A stretch of 64,000 bases of DNA from Branchiostoma floridae (lineage: Eukaryota > Chordata > Leptocardii > Amphioxiformes > Branchiostomatidae): positions 3,325,338 through 3,389,337 of the forward strand of contig NC_049980.1 of assembly GCF_000003815.2 (NCBI RefSeq), read 5' to 3'. A model generated the notes under the pieces. It saw only the letters and a list, made by a program, of their open reading frames with translations. It searched no databases and was not told where the DNA came from. Every line of letters starts with the position of its first letter. The first letter of the stretch is position 1. Of this stretch, positions 14,801-29,800 are shown piece after piece. The position numbers and the translations under genes were made by a program.

Positions 14801-17800
14801 CTCCGCGAAAGTTTCTGCATTTACAGTATTTGTTTTGCTTGGCCTAACTGGGCTTCCTCAGTGGCACAAGATAGTGTCCATCTTTTTCACTTAAATGATC
14901 AGACCAGAAGTTAATGTGGTGTGGTTGAACTGGTATTTTGACAGCATTATCTTAGTAAAGAAAGCTTGGAATAGAAAGAAGAGATGGTGCTTATCATCAA
15001 GTGATGGTTTCCAGTCCGGGGCTCGAAATACTGGGTGCATGTGCACCCAGGTGCACCCAAATATTTTCTTAGGTTTATGTATGTAAAGATATCAAAGTAT
15101 ACTAGACTACAACATAGTCTTGACATCAAAGTTAGAAAGATGATGGAAATGTCTGTCATGGTACTTGTTTAAGAATTTGATAGCTTGTAACTAAGTTTTA
15201 TTATCAAGTTATTACTTAAATTTAAGTGGTGCACCCAGAATTTTTTTAGTGCACCTAATTTTTTAAGCTGGGTGCACCAGTGCACCTAATCAAAAAAATG
15301 AATTTCGAGCCCTGCAGTCTCTATCAAACAACTATTGTAACATCAATTCAAGGATTTCTTAATCTATATTCAATGGTGAAGATCGGTAATACCTGAGGGT
15401 TTTAAAAGTCTTGCTTTAGTTTGTTTTAAGACAAGTACATTTACATGTAGGTCTTGGTTTTGACTTGCTACTGTAGTAACTGTACTATTTACTATGATTA
15501 TCATTGTTTAGGATAATGATTTGGTAAATAAAAGTAGCCCAAAGCAAATAACTATTTCTCCTAGGGCTAGAATTCGATACCTCAAAGATATCTGTAATAT
15601 TTGAAAGCAGCATTTCTCCTGGTCATCTCCAAAACAAACAAACGCTGATGGTCCTGATAATCTGGTGCTTTCCTAATATAAGGATTTAGTTTAAATCCTA
15701 TCTAATCCAGCAATTCACTGCTAGCTACACCTCACACTGTAGTCACTTCCTCTTGTTGATATGGGGGAGGAGGGCTACTCATTATCAGATTCACTTCATA
15801 AAGTTAATGAACAACTTTGATCGTAAAATGATTACTCTTCTCACCAGCTTTACTGTAAATTTGACCACTCTAAGAATTTCATATATATGTACATGATGTA
15901 TGGAACAAGGGTATAAAACTTAGCCCTTCTTTCTTTCTTTCTTTCTTTTTTTTCTTTCTTTCTTTCTATCTTCTTTTTCTTTCTTTCTTCCTTTCTTTCT
16001 TTCTTTTCTCTTTTCTTTTTTTCTCTTTTCCTTCTTTTCTTTGTTTCTTCCCTCCCTTTTCTTCCTTTTTCTTTCCTTTTATTCTTTCTTTTTTCTTTCT
16101 TACCTGTTTTTTTTTTTCATTATTTCTTTGTCTTGCTGTTTTCTTTTTCATTCATTCATTGTCTTTCCTTCTTTCTTTTTCATTCAGTCTTTGTCTTCTT
16201 TATCTGGCTTTCTTCTTTCCATTCATTTCTTCCTTCCTTTGTTTCTTTCTCTCTTTCAATGAGAACAAAAAAAAAGGAATGTTAATCAATCTTGTACAAG
16301 TTCATTGGACTCCTGTTTCTTTATTGAGAGAAAGCAGAGAGTGAGAATTTATAAATCCCTGCATTCTTGGAGTGACAGCGGTGGTGATACCGTCATTACT
16401 GAGTCTAATGAAGCCAAGCAGAGATATCAAGGACAAAGAACCCTGGAGACTGTAGCCAGCAGGCCTGCGCTATCACAGGCAATTTATGGTGATTTATGAT
16501 ACCCCATTTTGCTGAATGGGTCAGTCTTCCCTTTTCTTTCTTCCCTAAAGCTATGGGTATTGTACAGTGGTAGTCATTTCACCAAATAGAAATGGGAACT
16601 AGGATATATGAGAATTCCAAATTGGTTGTGCATAAGAATTCTCATATATCCTATATTCTACCAACCTGATGAAATTATTTTCGGAAGAAATGGGAACTAC
16701 TGGCATCTTATTATGTAGCCAATATTTTGCTTTGGGTGGACTATTTAGGGCTTAGGTCTTTAGAAGATACAATAGTCTGAATAGACCATGATCTTTATTT
16801 GCATGTTCTTGTCCACTTGAGCTAAATGCAATAGTTGTACTCTTACTAATTGATAGCATTACATTGAAGATTAAAGGTAAAAGCGTAGAGTCTGTAGTAT
16901 ATGTATTTACAGTGTAACAATTAGATAAACAGACAACTGAAGCTACTTCACCACTATATCTGTCATTTACATTTCCTCTATGGAGTTGCAAGTTTTGTTG
17001 CAGAATGTTTTCTGGTAATGTCATTATGTATACAAATGATTGTTCGTTTTCTATTGCGTAACTGTTTATATCATGCATGTACCTACATTCGGGGCACTGA
17101 TAAAAGAAATGCATGAACTATACGAATATCACTGTGTCATGAACTCTCTGATAAACAAAATGAACTTTGTTTTCTATATGGCTGATGTTACCAAAAGTTT
17201 AATGTAGGATACCCATACCTGGCCATATCTATGCTATGCAGACACACAATTACTATGTGATATATGGTAAAGCAAAATCAATATGTTGAAGGGACGTAAA
17301 GAAAAAGACTTATGTCGAAGACATGTAAAGACATGAAGAATGAACTGAACAGACTACATATGCTGTGTTATAACCAAGATTTCATTGAACACCTGTACCA
17401 GTAATACATCAATTGTCTGTTGGATTTAACTACCAATAGGGGCTATGTTTGGAATTATGCCTTAGGGCTAGTCTGAAAGGACCAAAATTGGAGCGCAAAT
17501 CGGTAACTCTTTGATCTCAAAGATAAATAGTAATTATGCACTTTCCAACCATGATTATCTTTCTACTGGGTGCAAATTTGTCATGCATAACATTTCCTTT
17601 TGTTGAGGAAATTTCATGGTTGCATTGTTATGTCTATTAAGGTCCAATGTTTCACTATTGATGTTAGAGTCTATAAGGTTGTATCAAATGTATCACTTTA
17701 ACTTAAGCTAGCATTAGGAGAAAGAACTTTTGGGGATTTTGTCAGCAATATTATAAAAAGTTTATTGCAAATTCTTGCCGTGGGCTAATTGCAGGTAACA

Positions 17801-20800
17801 CGAGAGATTCAAACAAAATAGCAAGTGTCTACTCTAGCCGAAAGGCTAACTCTAGAGTCTGGGTTATTGGGTTTCGACTTCTTTTCTGAAGACTATGGAA
17901 GACGAAAGATCTCAACTTTTCTATTATGTGTGGGTTTTGTGATGTTAGAAGAAGATTATGAATTGTTTTCTTGTTGTCACTGAATGTGAACAAATTTGGG
18001 TGGAATTTGGTGGCCTCTTCAAACAGCTCTTTTCTTTTAGTCTCTACCAGACTCCGGATCGCTGGAAAATCGTAGAAATGGAACAAATAGAGAGGAATAT
18101 AACCGGCCAGGGAACAGCTCGCGTTACTGTTGCCTAGCCGGCTATATTCCTCTGGCCGGCATACTCCTCTATTTGTACCATTTCTACGATTTTTTCCAGC
18201 GACTCGGAGTCTGGTAGAGACTACTTTTCTTTCGTGATCGTAAAACAAGCAGTTTTATATAAGATTTGTTATGTCTTCCACCATGTTTGACATGCATTGC
18301 TTGCAAGTTCTTTCACTCCCCAGGTAACTTGTTGCACCGCCCGTTCTCAATTTCAAGAGGGTGGGCACTCATTACCTCCATGAAATGTCATGGAGGTTAT
18401 ATTTTACCCTGCGTTTGTGTGTCTGTCTGTGTGTGTGTGTGTAAACAAGATAACTCAAGAACGGTTGGGTGGATTGGTTTCATACTTGGTGTGTTGGTAG
18501 TGTGTGATGAAAGCTGGAAATGATTAGATTTTGGGCCCCCTAGCAACTCCCCTTGGTACTGCAGCGCAACTTCCGGTTTTGCTATCTCGGTGTTCTGAAC
18601 ATGCTATGGTCACGATTTTTGCGTGTTAGACAGCTCTTGTGCTCAGGAAGAAGTGACATAAGTTTGGGCCCCCTAGCGTCTAGTTCTGGTTTTATTATAT
18701 ACAATCAAACCTGTACAAGTACAAGTGATTTCCTCTACTACTACATATAACCACTAGGCTATTGTGACCACTCTTTGATTTTATAGTGACTTAAATCTTT
18801 TAACTTCTTAAATTGATTCATGCCATATTGTTTTTTGTGCATATACCTTCACCCCAGACATAAAAAAAAAATTTGGACCTGTCTCTAATTTTTTGGTTGT
18901 GGCCTAAACAAAACATATAAGATGAAAATCCTAGTAAATGATACAGATTACAAAATCTACATCTTGTTACTAGACTAAGTGTGACTTTGCCGTGTAGGTT
19001 TTAAGTTCTTCAATAGAGAGAAAAATACTTCAACCCAAAGTTAAACAACTGTCAAGAAGGTGCGATTGAACCTTCCGGAAAACCTCAACAATGTCAGGCA
19101 AAAGGGGTTCAAAGCCGCAGAACAGACCGGCTAATTCAGGGAGGAAATATTTGGAGAGCGTTCTCTGCTTACTGGACAAGCAGGCTGTGACAACACAGCC
19201 CTCCCCTTCACCTTACCTGGGTTTGTTCAGCCTGGCTGTGAGAGTCAACATGGGAGGGGGGAAAACATTGTTGGAGAGGCATAGATCACTGAGTAGTAGT
19301 GACTGCTGTGTATTAGCTCCATACTTCACTTCTATTGCAACTTGTCTAAGGTTATGCCAATTAACTAAGTACATGTATAACCTCCATGAAAGATAGAGGT
19401 ATAAATTTTTTTTTTTTTTTTGTCAGTTTGTGTTCCCGGATAGTTGTGGTCAGGATAATTTAAGAACCTCTGAATGGATGGTGTTGATATTTGGTACGTG
19501 GGTAGGTGTTGGGAGGTCAAGGTTGATTTGGAGCCCCTGGTGTGTGACCTTGGTACTGCAACAGGACATTCATTTTTTTTGTATCTATTATCGTGGACAT
19601 GCTATTGTCTTGATTTTTTAGTCGCTGCTTTTGATGTAAGGGGGAAGTGGTATGGGTCTAGGCCCCCTACCAGCTTGCTCTATCTGGAACTGCAGTCACT
19701 GTGGCATTTTTCTACATTTCTACAAGGTAACAAGCTTGCTTGGAAAAATCCCTATCTAACAGCTCTAACTTTTCATTGTACAAAAATCTAGGAAAACCGT
19801 AAAGAGTATAGAAGTCAGATACAGTATGTACCGAGCAGCAAAAAAGAGTCACTGTCCAAAACTCTCAATTCATAATGCTCTATTCCCCTAATATATTATA
19901 TACTGTAAATGCATTTAAGTTCGCGGAGATTGAATTTCGCGTTAGCGGAAAAAGGACCTTTTGCTGTGGTTTTAAGTTCGCGGTACCACCATGCACTGTT
20001 AGTCTCTTTATACTGCCATGGAAAAATGTTCGTGGTGGTTTGAAGTTCGCGGTGAAACGGCCACCGCAAAAACTGCGAACATTAAACCACCGTAAAAGTT
20101 TCTGCATTTACAGTATACTGTACATGTATTTTTTGTGTGGATGTCATTTGGTGATAGCACATAATGCTCGTGGTTGAAGCAATATTGTATCACAAAAAAC
20201 AAAATTGATATTTGCCATCGATCGCAAACATTTACAGATTTGCTGTAATAGTATCACTTCATGCACATTCAGTTTCTCCCTTCTGAAAAGCTTCAAACTA
20301 TCTCTGTCAGTTCCCCAGTGTTGCACAGTAGCTTCCTGAAGGTGTTGTTGATACAAGGCACTGACCCTTGGGACAGATAACACCCAAAATAGCTCTCAGC
20401 CTATCCTAACACAGGTGGTACCAATCACATGTTCCCCTCCCATTTCAGACTGTCTTTCCTCTGTACGGCCAGTAGTCATGCACAGGGGGTGTATCAGGGT
20501 TTGTATCCAGCTTGAAATTTCCCTTGAAATGTCCCACTCAATGTTTGGGAACTGCGAACAATGTTTGTAAAATGAATGTAGGTATTGTATTGTAATGACC
20601 GCTGTTTGTTTGTAATGGAGATATCCACTTGTAGATAACTAGAGAATGTCTGGATGGATTGTTTTAATACTACTAGTAGCGTTACATTTACATGTACTTG
20701 GTATATGTGTAGGGCTTTTTAAGACATTTAGTCCATGGATTGTAGCCCTCTTGTTTTCCCCTTTAATCCTGTCATTTTAAGCTTACAAAAATACATTTTC

Positions 20801-23800
20801 ATCAATTTCAATTGTCATGAAGTTCAGATTTTTTTGACAGAAGGGTTGAAAGTTTTTCTGTCCTTACAAGCAAATATCTGTCTCAGGACAGATGGACTGG
20901 TCCTATACAGTACTGCACAAACCAAGGGTGGTTTGTCTCTTGTTTTTCTTGAGTTACAGGCAAAGATAACACCTTGTGTCCAACCCCTGACCTTTTGACC
21001 TCTTACTTGTGCTGGGCAGGTGTCAAGCTTTAAGATAAAAAATCCACTGATGGCTCACTCTTGAGAAATTGCTTTCATTCAGTGATATATGACTTGGGAT
21101 ATTATATATCATATATAATATGTGAGTTACTTTTTAAAAAAGAAAAGGAAATGCCTGAACTAGTTTTCTTTGCTTTATTAACATCATACAAAATGTTGAG
21201 TTCCAGCATTGTTGTGGTCTATTTCATAATCAAAGCATAGCATTCCACACAGCCATACAGCAAATAATTTTAATCCAAAAAGAATAACACTTCTAACTGT
21301 AGCTGTAGTTAACAATTTCTCTTTCTCTGCTTCCATGTATTTTTTTTATGGAAGAAAATGCGCACACAGATGCCATCCATTACTATTTATCAAATCAACA
21401 TGGCCTTACACGCCACTAAAATTGATTATTGAGGGGACAATCTGTCATAATTGCAGTTCACATAATAAAGTTATGACAGTCACGAATGAGGCAAACGACA
21501 GATGGTTTGCACAAAGGTTCCAGTGGGACTCAACTGTTGGGTAACCTCTGGCATTTTTATTACTTTAACTGGCTTAATTTTGCGAGAGTAGGAATAATGC
21601 TGAAAGGACTAGGTGCAATGGTACAATGTATTGATAAAACACATGAAGGGAAAGGTTCGGAGCAATAAGATTTGTAAGTTGATGGCATTTGAGCCCCACT
21701 GTTTAATTAATTGTATATTGTGGCTGGCATTTAAATAACAGAATGGGCATATGAAGTATGAAGTAAAATGTATGAAGCAGTTGCAAAAGGAGCAAACATA
21801 TGCCGTAAAAGATATCTCGGAAAAAGGAATCCGATACTAATGTGATAGAATGCCAAAGTCAATCAAAAAAATAAAAGAAGGAGTAAGAAAATAAGAATGT
21901 ATTATTTGGTCTATCAATGTCATACTCTAAATCACTGTGCGCTAAATCAGATTTCTCAATGATGGCAACTTTTTTTACCAAACATTTTTATTCCTATGAT
22001 CGATTTACAGTTTGGAGGTCCCAAGAGGATGTCATCCATGTAATCAACATGGCCTGACAGAAATTTTAATTTCCATTTAAGTGGAGTAACAAGATAGATG
22101 TAGAATATTTGTCGTGCAAATAGAAGTTGTACATCCCTTTTCTTCACAACTGCCATACCACGACTTTATCATGTAATTTTGACAAATTGTCCCCTTCCAT
22201 AATCAATTTTAGTAGCTTGAAACAGAAACTAATGGAATAACAAAGCAATTGAAAGCTGCTTGTCATCCACAAAGCTGATGAAAGTTCTCTTCAGTGTTCT
22301 AAATGTACAAATCTGTAATTAGATTTCGTGCCAATTTGTTACATCTGCCATTTTGGACCTCATGTTACAAAAGGTCCTCTTTGCCATTTTGAAACAATTT
22401 TGATCAGGTAGACACCAAATTGGGGAATGTTGCCAAACTTTGCCGTACCAGATGGCGTATAAGGCAGTACCCATCTCTGTTTCTGTAGCCCTGGGCCACA
22501 CAACTATGTGCAATGATCACTACAGCAAGGGGCTGGTAGTCAGGCTTTTAGCCAGGCATATGTCATCAATTGGACGCACTGAAAATGATACGAAATTGGA
22601 TGCACTAGATGCCCTTAAGAGGCCCTTACACTGGGGAGCAGATCCTCTGACAAGCATGAAATTCTAATTGACCAGGGATGCCACTAGACCACAGTTGAAG
22701 ATTGTGACATCTCTGACAGCAATTTGCCCATCAGGATACCTCAGAACCATGGAAGGTTGATGCCCCCTGACCCCCCTACAAATAGTACACTACTGGCGTC
22801 TGTAGCGTTCTCCAAGTGGTAAATCTCAGTCAAGAAATTTGGACCCCTGTAATAAAATCCTAGCTAAGTAAAAGCCAGCTGGTAGTAGTGTGTGTTTAAC
22901 TGCCATACTCTTTCCCAAGTGCTGAGTGCTAAGCAGAGAAAGCACCATATACCAATTTTTTAAAGTCTATGGTATGACTCTGCCGGGCATCAAACTCACA
23001 CTCTTTTCACTTGGCCATTGGATGATAGTGGTCCAAAGTAGTTACCGACTAATTAAAAACAGAAACTCAACTGTTCGGCTGCTACCAGTTGAGGTACAGG
23101 GACAAGGACAGTGTGGAATTTTTGTCAATCCCAACAGCTAAAATTTCTGTATGGTTCACCAGACAGCCCCCCCCCCCATGTAAGCTTAAAAAAAAAAGAC
23201 CTTTCATTTATGCATTTTAAAAGGTACAACAGTGTTGATCTGTAGAAGTGAACTGTATAAATGCAAGAGCAGGATGTGAAACCAAATCTGGTAAATGTAG
23301 TCAGAGTCAAAGGTATGGTACTACTAGTGTTACACATACACACGTGTAAAGTATGTGAGAGTTGTGTTCTGATTGAAGAGGGTGGGGGTGCCAGCAATGC
23401 TTTATCATGCTGAATAGAGGAACTCCCAATGTATTACGCTAAAGTCAAGGAAGGAAATTACGCAAAAGAAAGATGCGTTAGAGATGACTTTCCCTACGAG
23501 TTAAGGGAAATTGAAAGAGGCTACCTACATGTACATGTACGCCTTACAAAAAATAGGCATTTAGGCCCACATTCAATGTTGCACAGGATATTTGAGTTAA
23601 CGCAAAGGAATTTGCTGATGAATTGGTATTGAGGAGTGGTATTGAAGGATACCAGAACCATGGCGATACCAAGGGCTCGCACAGTCAGTTGTAAACGGCA
23701 GGCCCACCTTTGACACTTTGTCAAACACGGTCTATTGTTATCTGGGGGGTTGTTTTGTCGACTCTTTATATCCACAGGAAGACGGTCGACAGGAATGTTT

Positions 23801-26800
23801 ACAAACATATCAATCAGGAAACTTTATTCCTGTTAATGTTATTGATAAACAGTTATTTGTTTAACCCTCCGAGTTTCAAGGCCAGAGCTTGGCTTTATGT
23901 ATAATTGGCATTTAACCAGTTATTCTTCCTGTTACTGTGAGTTTAGGATGGAGCATTTTTTTGGGTCAATAAACGTCACTCAAGAAATAAGATACATGTA
24001 TGCTGTAAATTGGGCATTTTACAGTGTTACAAGTGATGCAATGGAATTGGACTTTAACTTTTTTGCTGTGGCCCTCCTTCCAACAAAAGAATCCAAGCTA
24101 TCAAGGATTTCTTGAATGTATGTTAGTCTACAGAAGTTCCGTTAAAGGGACAGGTTCTTCCAAATCTTGTCATAGTTGAAAGTTTAACTGAACAGTTTTG
24201 ATGTCTACAATCCTGTCTATAGTGACCACCTGAACTGTATTGATTGATTGATTGATTGATCAATCATGTTGTGTATTGGTTCACAGAAGTTCAGTAATGT
24301 TCTCCCGAATCTTGTCATAGTTGAAAGTTACTGAACAGTCTTGATGTCCACAATCCTATCTACAGTGACTACCTGAAATAAATTAATTGATTAATTGATT
24401 GACTTATTGATTGATTTTGTATTGATCTACAGAAGTCCAGTAAGGGCCAGGTGCTCCTGGATCTTGTCTTCAAGAAGCTGCACCTGTTGGAGAAGGACTT
24501 CTTCGGCCTGAGGTTCTTGGACAGTCAGGGTCAGACGGTGGGTTCTTCATTCTTGCATGCTTCTTCTAAAAGTAGTGTGTGTAGTACTGTAAATGCAGAA
24601 ATGTTCGCGGTGGATTAATGTTTTCGGTTTTCGCGGTGACCACTTCACCGCGAATTTAAAACCATCGCGAACATTTTTCTATTATGATATTAGATTGCAG
24701 TCTATGGTGATACCGCGAACTTAAATCCACCCTGAAAAGTACTTTTTCCCACTGCCGCGAAATTAAATCTCTGCAAACTTAAATACATTTACAGTAATTG
24801 GTTAGTGACCCAGAATCTGGACCAGGAGGTTGGGAGTTTGAATCCTGAATGTGTCGCACACCCTATGTGCTCGCTACGGGAAAGGTGGCAGTCCTTATCA
24901 GGATGGGACGTTGAGCCGTAGGTCACTATTTGTGCTTGTCAAAATGAGCTCTTACCCTGAGAGAGAATTACCCTGTCACGTGTACCAGAAACTTGTTGGT
25001 TGTGTTTGTAGAGCATTCTCAAAATTTGGTCCTGCCTACAGTATATAAAGTTACTTAACTGTCTTAACTGTATAAACATGCCCGTAGCCAGGGGGGGTTC
25101 GGAAGAACCCCCCCACACGCTGAAAAGGTCCGCTTTTTCATGCATGAAGGTCCACTTTTTCATGTCCAAGAATTTTTTTCAAAGGCATGACTGATTTCCA
25201 TTTTTTACTTATAGACATTTCATTCAATCTTAGTGAGTCTATCAGCAAAATTTGCCCAAGAAAGTGCAGGAAATGGCTTTTCAGAGGGTCCAGATTTCAA
25301 AATTTCCCCGGACCTCCATTCAGTCCATTGCGACGCCTCGCGCCTTTGGTGTCAGACATGGTGAAAATAACTGCCTCAAAGACTTGTGTATTTTGATAGA
25401 AATTCCATTAAACTTAGCCAGCAAATTTTGCCCGTCAAAATGCAGGAAATGGGGTTTCAGAGGGTCAATATTTTAAAAATTTTCCGGGGGAGCATCCCCG
25501 GACCCCCCTAGGCAGCTCACGCCTTCGGCGTGAGTCTCGCGCCTGCGCCGCTCGCGGCGCTCAATGGTCCCACAAGTACTAAAAAGAACCCCCCCAACCA
25601 AAATCCTGGCTACGGGCATGATAAATACTGTATGTTTGGGCCGCATCTGTAAATAGAGACGCCTACATTGTATACTGCAGTGCAATGTCAACTAGTCAGC
25701 TTTGTTGTAAGGAAGGTGACAGATGGTCAACAAATTGTTCGTTGAATAAAACAGTTCATTGTGTACAAAGAATATTGTTATTCAGTATATAAACTTGATA
25801 TCATGAAATTGATGACAAATGGTATTCACTGACAGGGACTGAATGAATCACATGAACTGCCATTCAGAGATATACTCTTTTAAGATAATATACTCTCTTA
25901 AGTTTGCCAAATTTGATGAGATTTTCTCCATGAGTTTTTCTTGATGAAAACGTTTGGGTTGGAACATTCAGTTGTATTTTTATAATTCAAGGACCTGTTC
26001 TCATGTAACTTAACATTATGTTACAGCACTGGTTGGAGCCCACCAAGCCCTTTGTCCCTCAGTTGGAAAGTAAGTGTATCACCATCTCTTCTTTCTGACT
26101 GTTATAGTTTAGGCCACCGCAAGTAAATTTTATGGCTGACATCAGCGCGCGCATTAATTTTTGCCTGATTTCAGAAAAAAAATAAAAAATTTTTTCTTCT
26201 GCAGGGATGGTCAACATGACGATAAAGTACCAAAATGAGCAAATATATTGTGTTGTAGCCTAATAATTGAACTTGTAGAATTGACACTTGCGAGGTACCA
26301 GGACTGTAGTTGTAGAAATGAAACTTATTGGATAGTTGTAAAAGTGACACCAATATGGAAGCTATGAGTTAGGATAACAACTTTGTTGGTGATACCAGTC
26401 TATCACTCCAGTGTCACTTTTACCACACCAGTACATGTTTAATGCCTTGTTGACTCTGATACCATGTTTTGTCCCTTTAATTCTTGTTACAACATTCATC
26501 ACAACTTTATGGTGTCTATTTTTAAAAATGTAGCCATCTTGTTTTTTTTCTCACCCTATCGCACTATTTTTGCAATCTGTAGAGGATGTCATCCATAAAA
26601 TGTACTTGCTGTAGCCTCACATAATGTTCAAAATACCACACTTTTACATAAACAACTTGTCTGAGAGTTTGTACATTCCTAACACAAGAATTCGAGTTAT
26701 TTCTAGCCAGTTGTTGTCGGCTGTTTCATCAATTTCTTTGGTTTTCCCTACAGCCGACCCGCCGTACCGGCTGTACTTTGGAGTGAAGTTTTATGCGGAG

Positions 26801-29800
26801 GACCCATGTAGACTTCACCAAGAAATCACAAGGTATAGTTTCTTCCAGCTCAAGTGTAACATTATGAAATGTGGAAAAGCGACACTTGTAGCTTGTTCTA
26901 CACAATCACTCCCAGGCCTGTTATGGTCTGATTGGGCCCCCCTCCCTCAACCAGTGCAAGGACTGCTAGGCCTAGTGTCCCATTTACACCGTTGCCATAG
27001 GGGATGTAGCCCTGGCCAGACACCAAAGCTACAAATTTTCCTGTTGGTTTGGTGAATACTGCAGGGTTGTCCCATTTTTTTCATGATTAGGTCACAGCGC
27101 CTATTTGTTGCCGGGTCCCAGGTTGATTTTAACTGCAAATTTTAAAAAAGTCAGTGGCCAGGCTGTGCCCCAAAATAGCCTAGTAGCAGCAGGGTATCAT
27201 AGGGTCAGGGCTAAAAGTTCAGAAAAATACATGTAGCTCAACCCGTGAGCTAGTAACATGTACCCAAACTCCAAAGGGTTTTTTTTTTTACAAATTGGGA
27301 TGTATCATAATACAGCTTTAAAAAATTCAGGTTGTTATTATGTGTCAGTAATACACCGGGCTCCACCCTTTCATTTTATTTTGTCCTTTTTTTTGCCGAT
27401 TAATTGACTACTAAATGCTTCAAGTAGTAAAACTTTTAAAGGTAGCCCTTAATGGCACCAAGTTGAACTTATTTGTTACTTGGTAAGGCAGCTGGTAGAA
27501 CTTCTGGTCAACGTCTCAACCTCCATTTGCAAAGACATGTTTCTCCTGCCACAGGTTTTCTACTAGCAAAGTATGCTTGTTATACACCTTTCTCACGCGG
27601 AGGCTATGATAGATCTAAAACGAGTTCAATGCGGCAAACAAAAGACTGTCCATCATAATTAGCAGTTCAACCAATGATAGTCTGCCAATTAGGAAAGTGA
27701 CCAATAAGTGAATGGCTGCAAATCCGTCAAAAATTTGCATTGTTATGTTATTATTTTGCATCTCTTAAGGGACTATGGGATCAGTCTACACTACTCTAAA
27801 TTGCTACATCTTTCGGTGCATAACACGTCTTGTAATATTTATTATTCTATCTTATATCATGAAAATTTTTGTGGTTTGGGGGAAAACTTAATGGGACCTA
27901 ATTTTAGAAATAAGTTTTGTCTGTTTGCCTCATTGACCTTGTCTTCGATCTATCATGGCTGCCGCGTGAGAAAGGTGTATTGTATTTGTTTCTTTGTTTG
28001 CTTATCTATTTGTTTGTTTTCTTGCAGGTACCAGTTTTTCCTGCAGGTGAAACAGGACATACTGCAGGGACGGCTGCCGTGCCAGGCTAGCGAGGCGGCA
28101 CAGCTGGCTGCATATGCTGTCCAATGTACGTGTCAACAGGGTTACATTACTGAGCCTTTTTTTAGTAGACACAACAGTTGTAAAGCAAAGCAATTGTTTG
28201 GGGAAATAAACAGTGCTGGTCAGACATTTTTCATGCTATATTCAACACTAGATCACCTTTATCTGCATGGTAACCTATATCCATTTTTTTCAGAAAGAGG
28301 GTATTCAGGTACATGTATATCAAGTCAAAAGATGCTTGTTACCTCCATGAAAAAATGGAGGTATAGTTTTGAGTGTGTCTGTGTGTGTGTTTGTGTGTGT
28401 GTTTGTGTGTGTGTTTGTGTGTGTGTCTGTGTGTCCGCATATTTGTGGTCATCATAACTTGAGAACCTCTTGATGGACTACGATGATATTTGGTATGTAG
28501 GTAGGGGTTGGGAAGACGAAGGTCAAGGTCAATTTTGGGCCCCCTGGTGTGTGGCCTTGGTACTGCAGCGCAACTTCCGGTTTTGCTATCTCGGTGTTCT
28601 GAACATGCTATGGTCAAGATTTTTAAGCATTAGATAGCTCTTGTGCTCAGGAAAAAATTACGTAAGTTTGGGCCCCCTAGCGTCTAGTTTGGGAATAGCA
28701 GGGGCATTTTTGTCAAAAACTTCTGACGAGGATAACTCAAGAAGGGAACAACGGATTTTCATCATTTTTGGTATGTAGGTACCTTAGACAATTTTGTACA
28801 AGATTAAATACTAATTATGCAAAATAGGAGTACATTTGCATAATTAATGAGGATATTATATCATGGCAGTTTTTTTCAATGTATCTCTTGTCCTGGATGT
28901 GATATGGTCTTGACATTTGGCTGGTAGATAGCTTGCAGTGTCATGACAAAGTGGGGCAGGTTTCAGCCCCCTAACATTTAATTGCGGAACTGCAGGGGCG
29001 TTTTTGTCAAGACATTCTAAAGAGGATAACTGCAGAAAGGATTGATGGATTGGCATCATACTAGGCATGCGGGTACCTTAGGCAAATATGTTCATAATGA
29101 TATACATTTTATGCAAATGAGGACTTAATTTGCATGATTAATGAGGAAATTGTATAATTCCATTGTTTTCAATAACTGGACTTCAATAAATGTAACACAT
29201 GTTAACTATGATAGGTGGAATATAAGCAGATACCAAATATGGTAATGAGGAACTTATTTGCATAATTTATGTAAAAATTGCAAAAACGCTTTATGATTAA
29301 TAATGGGAATTTTATAATGGTGACATGTGTACGTTAGTCAATGATGAACAATACCATGCATAAATTATGTTAATGTGCTAGTCAATTGCATGAAATTTAC
29401 GAAAGCTCTAAATTTTCATGGAGGTATGAGGTCGCCGAACTCTAGTTTCTAATTGCAAAACATTAGAAATAATGCAATTTTAAACCACCATCCATCGACT
29501 TGATTTCCCTAAATTATTAAACAGAATATATTTTACCCAATGATAGAGGTACAGATGAATATTGCACTTTGAATCAAAGTCATTGTTTCAATTTGTCAAT
29601 TTTTTAAATTTTTTCAGCTGAGCTTGGTGACTTTGACCCCAGGAAGCACACGGGTAACTATGTGTCAGAGTTCAGGTTCATCCCTAACCAGACTGAAGAG
29701 ATGGAGAAACTCATCGCCAACAATCACAGAGATCTGGTGTAAGTTAACCATCTAGTACTTAGCATGGGAGATAAACATTCAATTAAAGTGATGAAAACAT

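Larger units (their letters stand above)
8825..24126 (+). other. First coding intron of epb41l4a, remaining sequence
   Basis: 15.6 kb with the dispersed repeats listed separately. Outside them (for example 9250-9900, 10040-11270, 11490-12390, 16260-17750 and 20120-24100) I see no exon, RNA gene or long open frame with family features, only AT-rich unique-looking DNA. Confidence 0.6.

Noticed and set aside
15966-16262. Lys/Arg-rich and Ser/Phe-rich open frames
   Set aside because: They come from the polypyrimidine tract and have no other coding sign.
27708-28457. 249-codon open frame
   Set aside because: It is intron read into epb41l4a exon 5 and then into a (TG)n repeat; only 28028-28125 is coding.
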